Shown piece after piece: positions 1-10,916 of a stretch of DNA of 60,000 nt. The position numbers and the translations under genes were made by a program. How positions within the stretch are numbered: position 1 is the stretch's first letter; every line of letters begins with the position of its first letter. Origin of the DNA: Polytrichum commune. Taxonomy: Eukaryota > Streptophyta > Polytrichopsida > Polytrichales > Polytrichaceae. Below the pieces are notes generated by a model, which was not told the origin of the DNA, did no database searches, and was given only the letters and a program-made list of their open reading frames with translations. The DNA lies in contig OX485805.1 in assembly GCA_950295325.1 (NCBI GenBank), positions 35,577,501-35,637,500 on the forward strand, given 5' to 3'.

Positions 1-840
1 CTGAGGCTTAGGGTGGAACACCCACTTGAGACTTAGGGGAAAAGCCATCTGAGGCTTAGGGTGGATACCCTTAATCCAGGGTATCAGACTTAAGTAGGAC
101 CCTGGTCCTTAATCCAGGGTATCAGATTAGTTAGAGCTTAAGACTACATTACCTGTACCGGATATCCCGAGGGTATAGAGCTTAGACTAACACTAGGTAC
201 ATCAGGTACCGGATATCCCGAGGGTATCAGTAGCACGGGGAGGTCACTTCATTGTCAAGTTGACACCACGTGCGGACAAAGTTTGCTACCCCTATATTAC
301 ATGCCATATATAATTTTAAAATTTATGATATTTTTTCTACATATACATAACCATTGATAGTATCTTTTGTATACTTTTTTGAAATTTTTAGTCATCTTTA
401 TTTTTTTTAGTAATTGTTTTAGTTAAATTTTGTGTCATTCTAGTTAGAAATGGTATGTTTTATGAAAAAAACAAATCATCAAATTTAGTTACCACTTTTA
501 ACTATGTCATAGGTACTGTGTATATCTACTCATGAAAAAAATTTGATAAAATTTTGACCCATTTTGGTGGTGCAACTTACCAAAAGAAGATTTTTTTTGG
601 TCGCACGTGGTGTTCAACTTGACAATGGAGTGATCTACCCGTGATCAGTAGGAGTAACAACCTGGTTAGGTATGGCCAGCACGTAGGCGTACACAGATGA
701 AGACACCTGTCCTAAATACAATATTTTATTGCAAATATACATATAAATAATCCTCTACTACCATACCAGGTAGTTCGAGAGGTTCACACCTACATACTGT
801 CCAAAAGCTTTCATCCATCTGTATTCATCCTCTCACAACA
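1..840 (+). mobile_element. Ty1/copia 5' LTR, partial at window edge
   Basis: This stretch ends in ...CTCACAACA at 840, directly before a copia-type primer site, and the copia gag frame lies 1.4 kb downstream, so I read it as the 5' LTR of the copia element. Its left end is outside the window. It has short internal repeats: the block around ACCGGATATCCCGAGGGTAT occurs near 157 and 205, and a 'gaggcttagggtgga' block occurs twice in the first 75 bases. A MITE (234-643) interrupts it. A TATA-like AT-rich stretch near 735-755 could be the LTR promoter, which is inference. Confidence 0.6.
234..643. mobile_element. MITE with long terminal inverted repeats and 8-bp target duplication
   Basis: The ends are imperfect inverted repeats of about 42 bp. 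The left end starts CACGGGGAGGTCACTTCATT, and the reverse complement of the right end starts CACGGGTAGATCACTCCATT. An exact 8-bp direct repeat, ATCAGTAG, flanks the element at 226-233 and 644-651. The 410-bp body is AT-rich with no coding frame. An 8-bp duplication fits hAT or P-type elements, but I cannot assign the superfamily. Confidence 0.85.
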
Positions 841-860
841 CGTTATCAGCACTCTCCTGG
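841..860 (+). promoter_or_regulatory. copia primer-binding-site-like sequence
   Basis: CGTTATCAGCACTCTCCTGG directly follows the LTR end (ACAACA). 'ACAcGTTATCAGCAC' at this junction is common in plant copia elements that prime from a half initiator-tRNA. The match is from memory. Confidence 0.6.
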
Positions 861-2271
861 CCTTACCAATTTTGTCCATAGAATTCTTTCCTTTCCCACA
901 GATTTTTCATCTCATCCGTTTTTCCATGTACAGAATCTGTTAGCTACTCTTGAAAGGAACCCGAGTGAACACTTGAGAGAATTCTGTAGCATCTCACAAC
1001 ATATCTTTTTGCACAATAGACACTATAGTTTATTTCACATCAGAATTTTCTCCTGTCACACACACTTCAGGAGGTTTAATTTAGATTAGAAACCACTCAA
1101 TTCTACCTTCTGAACTGTTATGCTGCCAAATTTTATGTAGGAAAATCCTGTCCTTTTCTCATTTTCAGGAGAGTTATGCTGTCAAATTTTCTGTAGGAAA
1201 ATCCTGTCTTTTTCTCTCATTTCCAGGAGAGTTATGCTGTCAAATTTTCCGTAGGAAAATACTGTCTTTTTCCCAAAATTAGAAAGGATATGCTACTCAA
1301 AATTTCTTAGGAAAACCTCCATAAATCCTTTATAGGAACACTAGGCTGTAAAATTTCTTTTCCCCCTGACATCCTACCGTTACTCTGCCCAAAATTTTCA
1401 AAACACCCTGACGCACCACAAACCTGCACCTGACCCCTGGAGCACCACTACACAAACTCCAGTAACATCTTTTATCCGGGGCAGACTTCTTACCCACACT
1501 CATATTTTGTTTTGTTGTTTTGCTTGACTGTTTTTCAAATATATATATTCTGATATATATATATATACATATATTCCTGTTTATACTAACTGTTATATAT
1601 ATATACATCTCTATATATATATACTTTCTGACTTAGATATATATATTGTCGTTTACAAATATATATATTGTCTGTTTTGAATTCTGTTCATACATATATA
1701 TATATATATATATTTCCTATATACATATATGCAACAGGATTAAATATAAACACTGTAAGTATTTTGACTTACACCCTGTTTATATTACCCTTTCTTTAAT
1801 ACAAATATATTTATTATTTGTATAAGACTAACCTATTTTCAGATATAATTCTTATATTATACTGAAAATTTCTGTTCTGTTTCTAACCATCTATTCCCTA
1901 TCTGACATTTTCATTACTGAAAATCTGTAAGTCTTCTTCAGACCCCCCCCTATCCATTCATTTTTACTGTTTTATTTCTGTTCATACTTGCATTTTGTAA
2001 AACTGTACCCTGTTTATATAATGTTTATAAATCTGCTTTTCTGTTTTACTCCCCGTTTGTAATCAGAGTATATATCATATATATATATACATTTCTATAT
2101 ATATATATATTGTCTGTCTACATACAGAATATACTCTATATATATTTTATCTTATACATTATGTCCTGTATATATACTCTGTTTGTTGGTATATATTTGT
2201 CCATATTCAGTAGATAATATACTGAAATACCATATAATTAATCAAACCCTTTCTGATATATGCATTAAGTC
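861..2271 (+). repeat. copia untranslated leader with 62-bp repeats and TA microsatellites
   Basis: No gene is seen here. A repeat of about 62 bp with core 'ttatgctgtcaaatttt' occurs about three times at 1117-1283. From about 1535 to 2175 there are many (TA)n and 'atatatac' tracts. The gag start codon follows at 2272, so this is the leader of the copia element. Small frames in it are low-complexity artefacts. Confidence 0.6.
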
Positions 2272-2785
2272 ATGACAGAATCTAGACTTCAGAACCTCCT
2301 CTTCTCCCCCTTAAAATCAGACGGTTCAAATTTTCTGGAATGGCTAAACGATGCTAGAACAATATTATGTGCTGAAGATTTAGCCAAAACTCTTACACAT
2401 ACCCCCCCAGCTCCTATACAATCCACTTCTGCCGAAGAAACTGACGAAGTTCCTCATGTTCCCGAGGTACCTGAGGTATCCAAATGGCAGGCATTAGCAT
2501 TATTACGACGACACATGGACCAGGCCCTGCGTCTTCAATACTTGGAGGTGGACGATCCAGCGGACCTGTGGACCCAGTTTCAAACACGTTTCGACCATCA
2601 GCAGACCCTATTCCTACCTCAAGCTCGTACAGATTGGGCGAACTTACGCGTTCTCGACTTCCCAGACTTTGCCACCTTCAACTCAGAGCTTCATTGCATC
2701 GTGGCGCAACTTCGACTATGCGGACAACGGGTCACTGAAGCTGAAATGGTGGAGAAGACGCTGTCCACATTTCCTCCAGCCACAG
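2272..2785 (+). pseudogene. copia gag, N-terminal part, split by Gypsy-A
   Basis: The frame begins at ATG 2272 with a typical plant copia Gag start (...LKSDGSNFLEWLNDAR...). It continues with a Gag helical region (LWTQFQTRFDHQQ, then WANLRVLDFPDF). It ends at ...STFPPAT, where Gypsy-A enters after the target site CACAG. The same reading frame resumes at 20478 with ILSQQYRNMKFKKH, the expected next part of copia Gag. The split is therefore a clean insertion and not a rearrangement. Gag forms the virus-like particle; this copy cannot make it as one chain. Confidence 0.85.
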
Positions 2786-4615
2786 TGTGAGGCCAAACCC
2801 CCCACCCTTAAGCGTCCGTAGTCCGAGTAGTGGGTTTGGGCTCACATTCCTCCGCGGTATTGGATTTGGACTTGGATGAGTCCATAGTGCAAGGTTCACC
2901 CTTCAAGTGGTCTTGGATTTAACTGGAATTTCACTTTTAACAACTCAATGTACGATTTCAATACGTATGTGGAGAATGCACAAGTTAACTATATTATTTT
3001 AACCTCATTATGCTCGGGTGCTATTTTGTCTTTGTTTGCTTCTAACGTCCACCCAGCTTCTTAGCTTCTAACTAAACAAACCCAGCTCCTTCATAAACCC
3101 AGCTCCTTCATGAACCCAGCTCCTTAGCTTCTAACTAAACAAACCCAGGTCCTTCATAAACCCAGCTCTTTACTTTCTAACTAAACAAACCCAGCTCCTT
3201 CATAAACCCAGCTCCTTCATGAACCCAGCTCCTTAGCTTCTAACTAAACAAACCCAGCTCCTTCATAAACCCAGCTCCTTCATGAACCCAGCTCCTTAGC
3301 TTCTAACTAAACAAACCCAGGTCCTTCATAAACCCAGCTCTTTACTTTCTAACTAAACAAACCCAGCTCCTTCATAAACCCAGCTCCTTCATGAACCCAC
3401 AACTTTGTAGTTGTAATCCCCAACTACCTCACTAATTATTCAAGCCCTTAACTAATCTTCCTACCTAATTTCCCTAATTCTACTAACAACCCCTTTCTAA
3501 TCACACAATTCTTCTCTAATCCTAAAATCCTAAAATCCTAGAGAGGAGAGGGGGAGAGAGAATTTCCTAACTTCACTAAGACTAACTAATCCACACAAGT
3601 ATATTTTTGCATTCATCACAACATCAAGTGCTCAACTCTTAAACATGGAACTTGCAACCACGTGTATTCAAAACATGAACTTTAAGTACCACAAATTGGA
3701 ATCATGAATTAACTTTAAAATCCTTCACGTCAACACTAATTCTACCAAGAGGTCAAGCCCTCTTCAAGGCTAACAAGCCTTGGCTCTCAAACTAAAAACT
3801 AAGCACACACATGTGCTCCAATATGGCTTCCCACACCCACACTTATAACTCGTGGGGTGCCTTGGAGCACAAAGGAAAGAGAGGATGAGTGAGGGAAGAA
3901 TGAGGGATTATATAGTAAGCTTGAGGGGGTGAGCACCCTCAAGGCTCACGATAAGCCCTTGAGATTTCCTCCTACTTAGTAGGCGCCAATCCTATCTTCT
4001 AAGCCTTCCTCCCTCAAATGATCAACAAGGATCCTAATTCGAACATTTAACTAGCCTTGGCTTTCTACCTACCACACTTTACCAAACTTGGGATGCTTCA
4101 ACCCAAACTTAGCCTCCTTCGCTTTCCGCCGCCATAACTTTCTTCCCTTACTTTCCCAAATCGTCGCTCACCACTTAATTCAAACCACGATGCTTAACTC
4201 GTGATTTGATTGGTGCTTTGAGAATTTGCTTATCCTCCACCTTGCATTCTTCCTTGGGCCTTCCCCATTAAGTGGCCATGATGAGGTGGTCCACTTGTGC
4301 GCTCCATGTGATCCTCCATTCATCCCAATTCGAATGCACTTGCCTCTTGAGTCACTTTGGTTGTCTCCATCCATTTGTACTAGCCTACTCACTAACTACT
4401 CAATCCAAGTTCTCCTTACCTATCCTCATTCACTCAAATCCTTCCGAAGGTAAAAACACAATAACAACTCACATCCTAGCCTCTTACAACATGGTACTTC
4501 TAAGACTAACATTTCACTCTTTTTATATTTTTGTGAAGTAACATGCTACTTCAAAGTGCATCAACTAACGTTTCAAGGGTCTAAGACTAAATGTGGGCAC
4601 CCTTTTGGGCTCACA
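2786..4615 (-). repeat. Gypsy-A 3' LTR
   Basis: This 1830-bp LTR has inverted ends TGTGAG/CTCACA. It contains a minisatellite at about 3047-3400 built from 'aacccagctccttcataaa' and 'ccttagcttctaactaaac' units. Its twin at 18660-20472 has a slightly shorter minisatellite, which I take as the main cause of the 17-bp length difference. Small frames at 4180-4541 recur in the twin and are not genes. Confidence 0.93.
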
Positions 4616-4676
4616 TAATTGGCGACCATCGGGGGATGAATCCAAACATCTCTTGCTCCAAGGGTAAGTTGCCTAG
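4616..4676 (-). other. Gypsy-A 3' internal end, no clear polypurine tract
   Basis: In element orientation this is the 61-bp stretch from the gag-pol stop to the 3' LTR, where a polypurine tract is expected. It reads ...CCCCCGATGGTCGCCAATTA before TGTGAG. That is not purine rich. The opposite strand (TAATTGGCGACCATCGGGGG) looks more like a primer site. The same end sequence is kept in the related element at 50276-50300. Confidence 0.7.
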
Positions 4677-7600
4677 TCAAGCTCGGTACTCCTTACATCT
4701 ACTTCCCGATGTACGGGTAGGAAAGAGCTCACCATTCAACGTTTCCAATTGAATTGAATTATTAGGAAAGACCTCATAGACAAGGTAAGGTCCTAACCAT
4801 ACCGCATTGAATTTCGCCGGAAATTCAAGCTTTCGTGCGTCTTGAATCATGACCATCATTCCCGGTGTTAGGGGCCTTCTCTTATGTCGTTTGTCGAAAG
4901 TAATCTTTCTCCTTCTTTGGATTGCCTCAATATGTTGAGCCGCCATTCTCCTCCCTTCGTCAAGTGCTTCCAAATCGGTTAGTCGATTTCGTAAGGATTG
5001 ACTTTCGGTAAGTCTCGTACTCACGGCCACCCTAAGTGACTCGACTTCATATTCGATTGGTAGTGTCGCTTCAAGACCATAGACTAAGGAAAATGGTGTA
5101 GCACGCGTAGTTACCTTATAGGTTGTACGGTATGCCCAAAGTGCCGCCGTTAGTTTCGTATCCCAATCCCGCTTCGAGTCTATAACCGTCTTGCGTAGTA
5201 TACTCACCAAAATTCCGTTAACCCTTTCCGTTTGTCCATTGGTTTGTGGGTGGTAGGGAGTAGTCTTCCGGTGATCAATTTTAAATTTCTCTGTCATCTC
5301 TCGAATCAAGTCATTCAAAAAGTGAGTACCCCTATCGCTTACTAGGATCTTCGGCACCCCGAACCGCGAAATTATGTTTTCGTACATAAATGTTGCCGCG
5401 TGTTCCGCCGTGTCGGTCTTCACCGCTTTGGCTTCCGCCCACTTGGTGAGGTACTCGGTTGCCACCACAATATATTTCATCCCTTTTGAAGATTGGGGAT
5501 GGACCTCACCCACATAGTCGATGCCCCATTTTTCGAAAGGAATTAAGGGTAATGATACATGTAAAGGCATCTCCATTCTAAGGTCGTCTCGGGCATACCG
5601 TTGGCAAGCGTCGCATTTCCTTACATAGTCATGGGCGTCCTTAAATAGTGTAGGCCAAAAGTAGCCCGCTCTAAGTATTTTTTGCCCGGTGAGTTGACCC
5701 GAGAAGTGACCGCCGCAAGCGCTATCGTGGCAAGCGATTAAAATCGCTTCAACCTCCGTTTTTGACACGCATCGTCGTAAAATACCATCGGACCCCCTTC
5801 TAAACAACCTATGGCCCACTACAACAAATTGCCTACTATTTACCCTCACCTTCCTTCTCTCTTCTTTTGTCCACTCTTTGGGCAACTTGTGGGTTGTTAG
5901 AAATTCCACTATGCCCGCATACCACTCCGGTGTAGAAGTGACCACAAAGAGGCTATCATCTACTAACATATCATTTACCGGATTTTTTCCTATCTCCTCC
6001 GACAACCTAGACAAGTGGTCCGCTTGTAAATGCATACGACCCGGTTTATATTCCACCGTGTAGTCGAATTCTTCTAATAACAAAACCCACCTAGCTAACC
6101 TACCACTTAACTCCGCCTTGTTAATTAGATACTTGATAGCCATGTGGTCAACAAAAAATACAACCGGGTTGCACATGAGGTAATGCCTAAACTTTTTAAC
6201 GGAAAACACCATGGCTAGGCACTCCCTCTCCGTTGTAGAGTAGTTTCTTTCGGCGGGGGTCAATTGCTTACTCGCATAAGCTATAGGTTGATCCTTCTCT
6301 TTTTCTCCCGTTGCTTGACAAAGCGCACTCCCTATTGCCACATTACTAGCATCACAATAGACGTGAAAAGGTTTACCCCAATTGGGTGGTATCAACACCG
6401 GATAGGTGCTCAACCTATCCCGCAATTCCTCAAAGGCTTTTTGACAAGCATCCGTCCACTCGAATTTGACATCCTTTTTGAGCAAATGGGTAATGGGCAC
6501 CGCTATCTTTGAAAAATTAGGAATAAGTTCCCGGTACCATCCCACATGTCCTAACAACTTAGAGATCCCCTTGGAATTGGTTGGAGTTACCAAGTCGCTT
6601 ATGGCCGCAATCTTATCCGGATCGGGTTCTCTACCTTTCTCACTAACAACATAACCCAACAACACTCCCTTATTCACTCCCAAAAATGTCTTATCCGGGT
6701 TCAATGCTAACCTCATCTTCCTACACCTAACCAATGCCTCCCTAACACAATGTAGGTGATCATCCACATTACTTTGTGTGCTAAAATCGTCCACAAAGAC
6801 GGTCATGGATTTGAACAACAAGTCGGTGAAGATATACATTACTAATCGTTGGAAAATAGCCGGGGCATTACATAACCCAAATGGCATCACTACCCACACA
6901 AAAGTACCCCAAGGTGTAGTAAAAGCCGTTTTATGGATATCTTGGAGGGCTATGGAAATTTGATTATAACCCGCATACCCATCCATAAAGGTATATCGCG
7001 AATGACCTCCAACCTCCTCAAGCAACAAGGTGATAAAAGGTAAGGGGAAGTGATCCTTTTGTGTGCACGAATTCAATTTCCTATAGTCGACGCAAACCCT
7101 TAATTTCCCATTTTTTTTCTTTACTAAGACCATAGGAGAAACCCAATCCGTGATTTCCACCGGCTTGATAAACCCGGCCTTCAATAACCTTTCCAATTCC
7201 GCTTTCACCAACAATTGCAATTGAGGATTCATCCTCCTCTCCTTTTGTCTAATTGGCCTCGCCCCCGGAATTAAAGGAATCCGGTGCTCTACCATTTCCC
7301 TAGGAATTCCCTTAAGCTCATCGTAGGACCATGCAAAAGTATCACTAAACTCATCCACCAAATTGCTATACTCCCTAACCTCTTTCTCCCCCAATTTGGA
7401 GCCCATCTTCATTTGTCGGGTTTTTCCATTCTTTAATTTCACATCCACGTACCGCCAATCCGCTTCCGACACATGTGCTTGTTCCTCTTTGTTCCGATAC
7501 CAATCGGAAGGCACATTGGGGTAATCTTTCACATCTTGACCTACAACTATCCCCGTAGACGTGGTCTTGAAATGTAAAGGCTCCTCCAATTTCGATGACT

Positions 7601-10600
7601 CAATAATCACATCCTCCTCTTGAGTCCCATCTACATGAATTAAACTAACCTCACCCTCTTCCACGTCATCTACCCAAGGTGTTAACCCACCGCTAACCCA
7701 CTCTTCCTCGGTGAGCACCTCACATGGCTCCAACAATGAGCCCTCTCCTAAACTAACACTAGGAAATTCACTCCCTAAGCCTACTTGGTGAAATGTAACC
7801 ATTACATCAACCTCGGACTCGGGGTACTCCCTTAGCCATTGGGCATAATCCCCATTATCCCCATAATTGTAAAAATTAGGACCTAGACTTCCCGAGCCCG
7901 AATCTATAACAACCCTTTGACCTTCGGGATGGACGACTCCCACCAATGCCTTGCCAATCTCATTCTCGTTTAAGTCATCAATTTCCTTCTCCAATGGCAA
8001 ATACATCTCCTTCTTCATCCATCCTTCTAATGAACCAATGGACACTATGACCCTATTACCCTCCGGACCATAAGTGATGGATGGTTTAGGTCCACCCCAA
8101 TTGACCATAGCATTCGCCATCCGCAACCAAGGCCTACCTAGCAAAATGGGGAAGGTGTCCTTGTTGGAGTGCATTTTAATGACATGGAAGGTGACCAAGT
8201 ACTCCTCACCTCCCGTAGTCATTCTACAATCCTTGATCATCCCCAAAGGCGTAGTCGAACTTTGATTTGCCATATTTATGACCAAAGGTGAAGGCCCCGT
8301 GAGTCCAAGTCCCAATTTTTTCATAGTATCCTCCGGTAGTATATTTAGACTACTCCCTCCGTCGACTAGCACATTAGGAACCACCTTATCTACTATAACA
8401 ACTTCTATTTCTATAGCTTTCACGTCTCTTCCACCTTGTGATTGGATCCTAGCGGCTATTTTAGCTTTCACCTTCCTCATCCTCTTGTGTACCGGCATTC
8501 CCTCCTTTAATGTTTTCCTTGCCGTGGGTGAAATTTCCAATAGTTGGCCGAAAGTAATATCCGCCTTGAGTGTACTAAGGTCCGCCCACAAGTCGTACCC
8601 GGTAGATCTTTCCACCTTAGAATTACCCACTACGTCGAATTCGTCTACGGGAACCCCCGGTCCTTCCCATTCACCCACATCGCTATTATCCAAGTCATGT
8701 ACCGCATTAGTCCTCTCCCTATCTTGTAAAATTATATTTTCCCTCTCCACATCCTTAGTAGCTCTTCTAGCTACCCTATCCAACTCGGAGAGATTAATCT
8801 CTTCATCCGAAGAGTAATTTCCTTGCTCTCCTATTCCTACCTCCAACGGGGCATCCCCTCTCCTAGCCCTAGTAGTTACCGCTAGTGCAGGTGCTTCTTC
8901 AACCACACCCTTACCCTTCACTAACTCATATGTAATAGCATTGGTGTGAGGAGGCCATTGACTTTGCTCCTCTCCAATTCTCGTTGGGAGAGGAAGCATG
9001 TCATCACATGTGGCCTCCAACACTCCATCCATGAACCTAACATCTTGGGAGTTAGATGGTCCCGGATCCGTTGGAGGCGCTTGTCTCCCATTACTACCAT
9101 TAGGTGGAACTCCTTGTCTATTTTGTATTGGAATGTAACCGGTTGTAGTTTGCAAGCCCGCCGGTGGATGAAAAGTTTGCCTAGCATTACTATGGTCATA
9201 GTATAAGTTAGGTGGCCTAAGTTCATTGGCCGGTACTCCTTGTGGCCTAGCACCTCGCATATTATCCCTTGCTTGTTGTTGTGGATTAGCCACCGGGTAA
9301 GGGACATTAATTATTTTGTCCGGTTGGCGACACGTATCCGAGGGATGACTTCCTCCACAATTGCTACAATTAAACTCTTGACCTTCGGACCAACATTGTC
9401 CTTGAGCGTGCCACCTTCCACAAAAGGGATGAAATTCCTTCTTCTCTAAATTTTGGCCACCTTGCCCTCTAGGTTGTGGTCCTCTATTGCTTCCATTTCC
9501 ATAGTGAGGTGGCGCTTGACCTCGTTGATTTTGTTGAGGTGGGTTACCGTTTCCTCTTTGGTCACGGTTTTGTCCACTTCTACAAAATTGACGCGTGTGG
9601 CCCGGTTGGCCACATTGGACACACCATAATCCGGAAGAATGCCTACCCGACTCAACCGGGGGTGGAGGCCCCGGTTGTTGACTCCGGATCATTAATGACA
9701 TTTGATCCGTGAGGCTTTGCATTTGTTTTATCATAGCCTCTTGGAATCCTAGTTGGCTAGCACCTAGTCTTCTCTCAACCTCCTCCAAGTGTGGATCCGT
9801 TCTAGGGGCCGGTAGTGCCAAAAGAGGTGCCGGTTCCCTAACCGCTAAAGGTCGGGGACCGGTGTCCACAATGGCATATGGAATTTGGTTCTCATACTTA
9901 GCGGGTTCTACCGCTACCACCCTAGGGCGTATGGGGATGAATTGTGGGATCAATTCATCCTCCCTTCTCCATAGCCTTTCGTGATCTTTATCCAAGTTTT
10001 CAATATCTCTAGCCGCACGCTTGGCATCCGCCAAGGTCAAGGGATTCCTTTCTAGAACACCCCTAATAGTTCCGGACTTAAAAAACCCTTGAATGAAAAA
10101 TTGCTTTAGCGTGTCGTCGTTGAGCATGGTACCCACAAATCTAGTGCACACTAAATCAAACCTCCTAATGTAAGCCGAAATTTCTTCCTCCCTTCCTTGC
10201 TTCAATGACGACAATGCCCTTAATGCGGTACTTTGACCCACTTCCGGCCTAAATTCGTTAAGAAACTCCCTTTGAAATTGTTCCCATCCCCTAAAATGTC
10301 CCTCGGCATGATCCCGATACCATTCATAGGCTTCCCCCTCTAGAGTGGTAGGAAACCACACTAACCAATAACCCGTGTCGGTTATGAGGAAGCTAGCCAA
10401 CCGTTCGATATACCGTTCCATGTGCCGAGAGGGGTCCTCATCCTTGGTCCCATAAAATTTAGGGAGATGAGATGGCATATCCATCGCCGCTAAATTTTGT
10501 GGAACCACAATTGGTAGGCCTCTTGGCCTAACCAATGGGTCTATTGGAGGTATAGGAGGTATGGGCGGAATTGGGGGTATGGGTGGTGGATCCATCCCCC

Positions 10601-10916
10601 GTTCCTCGGCCATGGTGACCGGTGAACTATTCAACAATCCCCTATCAACTTCTACCGGGAATTCTTCTCTAAGTGTGTAATTTTCCGAAGAAGTTTCACC
10701 ACTCAATTTGGAGGGAGTGATCTCCTCTTCAAGTTGAGCTCCAAGTTCTAAGGTGTCTAGAATTGACCTAGTCCTAGGTTCGACGTTCAAACAACTCTCT
10801 ATTCTAACATTATCTTGTTCTAATCTATCACTGATTTTAGAGGACCGCCTCTTTCGAGTAGATTTCTCTAGTCCTACTATCAAACTTGGTTTTTGTGAGC
10901 GAGTCCTACCTTGCAT
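4677..10916 (-). CDS. gag-pol: Gypsy-A Gag-Pol polyprotein, intact
   Basis: This single uninterrupted frame encodes 2079 residues and starts at ATG 10916, the first Met of the open frame. The order is a proline-rich stretch (about 110-125), a retrotransposon Gag domain (about 155-235), a CCHC knuckle (CVQCGQPGHTRQFC, about 430) followed by a second Cys/His cluster (CSNCGGSHPSDTC), and a retropepsin with VDGGSS (about 853). Then come reverse transcriptase with FVDDF (about 1373), RNase H (CDAS about 1525, IAYASKQL, later ADHLSRL), and integrase. The integrase has an HHCC zinc region (about 1735-1770), D in GIDYVG, D in SDRG and E in GQTERVNG. All expected catalytic residues are visible. The length is normal for a one-frame Ty3/gypsy Gag-Pol, and no chromodomain follows integrase. 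It would copy the element through an RNA intermediate and integrate it. It is the only apparently functional retrotransposon frame in the window. Confidence 0.93.
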   Translation of the reverse strand: MQGRTRSQKPSLIVGLEKSTRKRRSSKISDRLEQDNVRIESCLNVEPRTRSILDTLELGAQLEEEITPSKLSGETSSENYTLREEFPVEVDRGLLNSSPVTMAEERGMDPPPIPPIPPIPPIPPIDPLVRPRGLPIVVPQNLAAMDMPSHLPKFYGTKDEDPSRHMERYIERLASFLITDTGYWLVWFPTTLEGEAYEWYRDHAEGHFRGWEQFQREFLNEFRPEVGQSTALRALSSLKQGREEEISAYIRRFDLVCTRFVGTMLNDDTLKQFFIQGFFKSGTIRGVLERNPLTLADAKRAARDIENLDKDHERLWRREDELIPQFIPIRPRVVAVEPAKYENQIPYAIVDTGPRPLAVREPAPLLALPAPRTDPHLEEVERRLGASQLGFQEAMIKQMQSLTDQMSLMIRSQQPGPPPPVESGRHSSGLWCVQCGQPGHTRQFCRSGQNRDQRGNGNPPQQNQRGQAPPHYGNGSNRGPQPRGQGGQNLEKKEFHPFCGRWHAQGQCWSEGQEFNCSNCGGSHPSDTCRQPDKIINVPYPVANPQQQARDNMRGARPQGVPANELRPPNLYYDHSNARQTFHPPAGLQTTTGYIPIQNRQGVPPNGSNGRQAPPTDPGPSNSQDVRFMDGVLEATCDDMLPLPTRIGEEQSQWPPHTNAITYELVKGKGVVEEAPALAVTTRARRGDAPLEVGIGEQGNYSSDEEINLSELDRVARRATKDVERENIILQDRERTNAVHDLDNSDVGEWEGPGVPVDEFDVVGNSKVERSTGYDLWADLSTLKADITFGQLLEISPTARKTLKEGMPVHKRMRKVKAKIAARIQSQGGRDVKAIEIEVVIVDKVVPNVLVDGGSSLNILPEDTMKKLGLGLTGPSPLVINMANQSSTTPLGMIKDCRMTTGGEEYLVTFHVIKMHSNKDTFPILLGRPWLRMANAMVNWGGPKPSITYGPEGNRVIVSIGSLEGWMKKEMYLPLEKEIDDLNENEIGKALVGVVHPEGQRVVIDSGSGSLGPNFYNYGDNGDYAQWLREYPESEVDVMVTFHQVGLGSEFPSVSLGEGSLLEPCEVLTEEEWVSGGLTPWVDDVEEGEVSLIHVDGTQEEDVIIESSKLEEPLHFKTTSTGIVVGQDVKDYPNVPSDWYRNKEEQAHVSEADWRYVDVKLKNGKTRQMKMGSKLGEKEVREYSNLVDEFSDTFAWSYDELKGIPREMVEHRIPLIPGARPIRQKERRMNPQLQLLVKAELERLLKAGFIKPVEITDWVSPMVLVKKKNGKLRVCVDYRKLNSCTQKDHFPLPFITLLLEEVGGHSRYTFMDGYAGYNQISIALQDIHKTAFTTPWGTFVWVVMPFGLCNAPAIFQRLVMYIFTDLLFKSMTVFVDDFSTQSNVDDHLHCVREALVRCRKMRLALNPDKTFLGVNKGVLLGYVVSEKGREPDPDKIAAISDLVTPTNSKGISKLLGHVGWYRELIPNFSKIAVPITHLLKKDVKFEWTDACQKAFEELRDRLSTYPVLIPPNWGKPFHVYCDASNVAIGSALCQATGEKEKDQPIAYASKQLTPAERNYSTTERECLAMVFSVKKFRHYLMCNPVVFFVDHMAIKYLINKAELSGRLARWVLLLEEFDYTVEYKPGRMHLQADHLSRLSEEIGKNPVNDMLVDDSLFVVTSTPEWYAGIVEFLTTHKLPKEWTKEERRKVRVNSRQFVVVGHRLFRRGSDGILRRCVSKTEVEAILIACHDSACGGHFSGQLTGQKILRAGYFWPTLFKDAHDYVRKCDACQRYARDDLRMEMPLHVSLPLIPFEKWGIDYVGEVHPQSSKGMKYIVVATEYLTKWAEAKAVKTDTAEHAATFMYENIISRFGVPKILVSDRGTHFLNDLIREMTEKFKIDHRKTTPYHPQTNGQTERVNGILVSILRKTVIDSKRDWDTKLTAALWAYRTTYKVTTRATPFSLVYGLEATLPIEYEVESLRVAVSTRLTESQSLRNRLTDLEALDEGRRMAAQHIEAIQRRRKITFDKRHKRRPLTPGMMVMIQDARKLEFPAKFNAVWLGPYLVYEVFPNNSIQLETLNGELFPTRTSGSRCKEYRA

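Noticed and set aside
1330-1608. 92-codon minus-strand frame rich in Ile and Tyr
   Set aside because: It mostly translates TA microsatellites in the copia leader.
4180-4541. Small frames in the Gypsy-A LTR, duplicated at 20037-20398
   Set aside because: They are identical because the LTRs are young copies; there is no recognisable protein.
8278-8817. 179-codon plus-strand frame inside Gypsy-A
   Set aside because: It is antisense to the intact gag-pol frame, which has all the recognisable domains.
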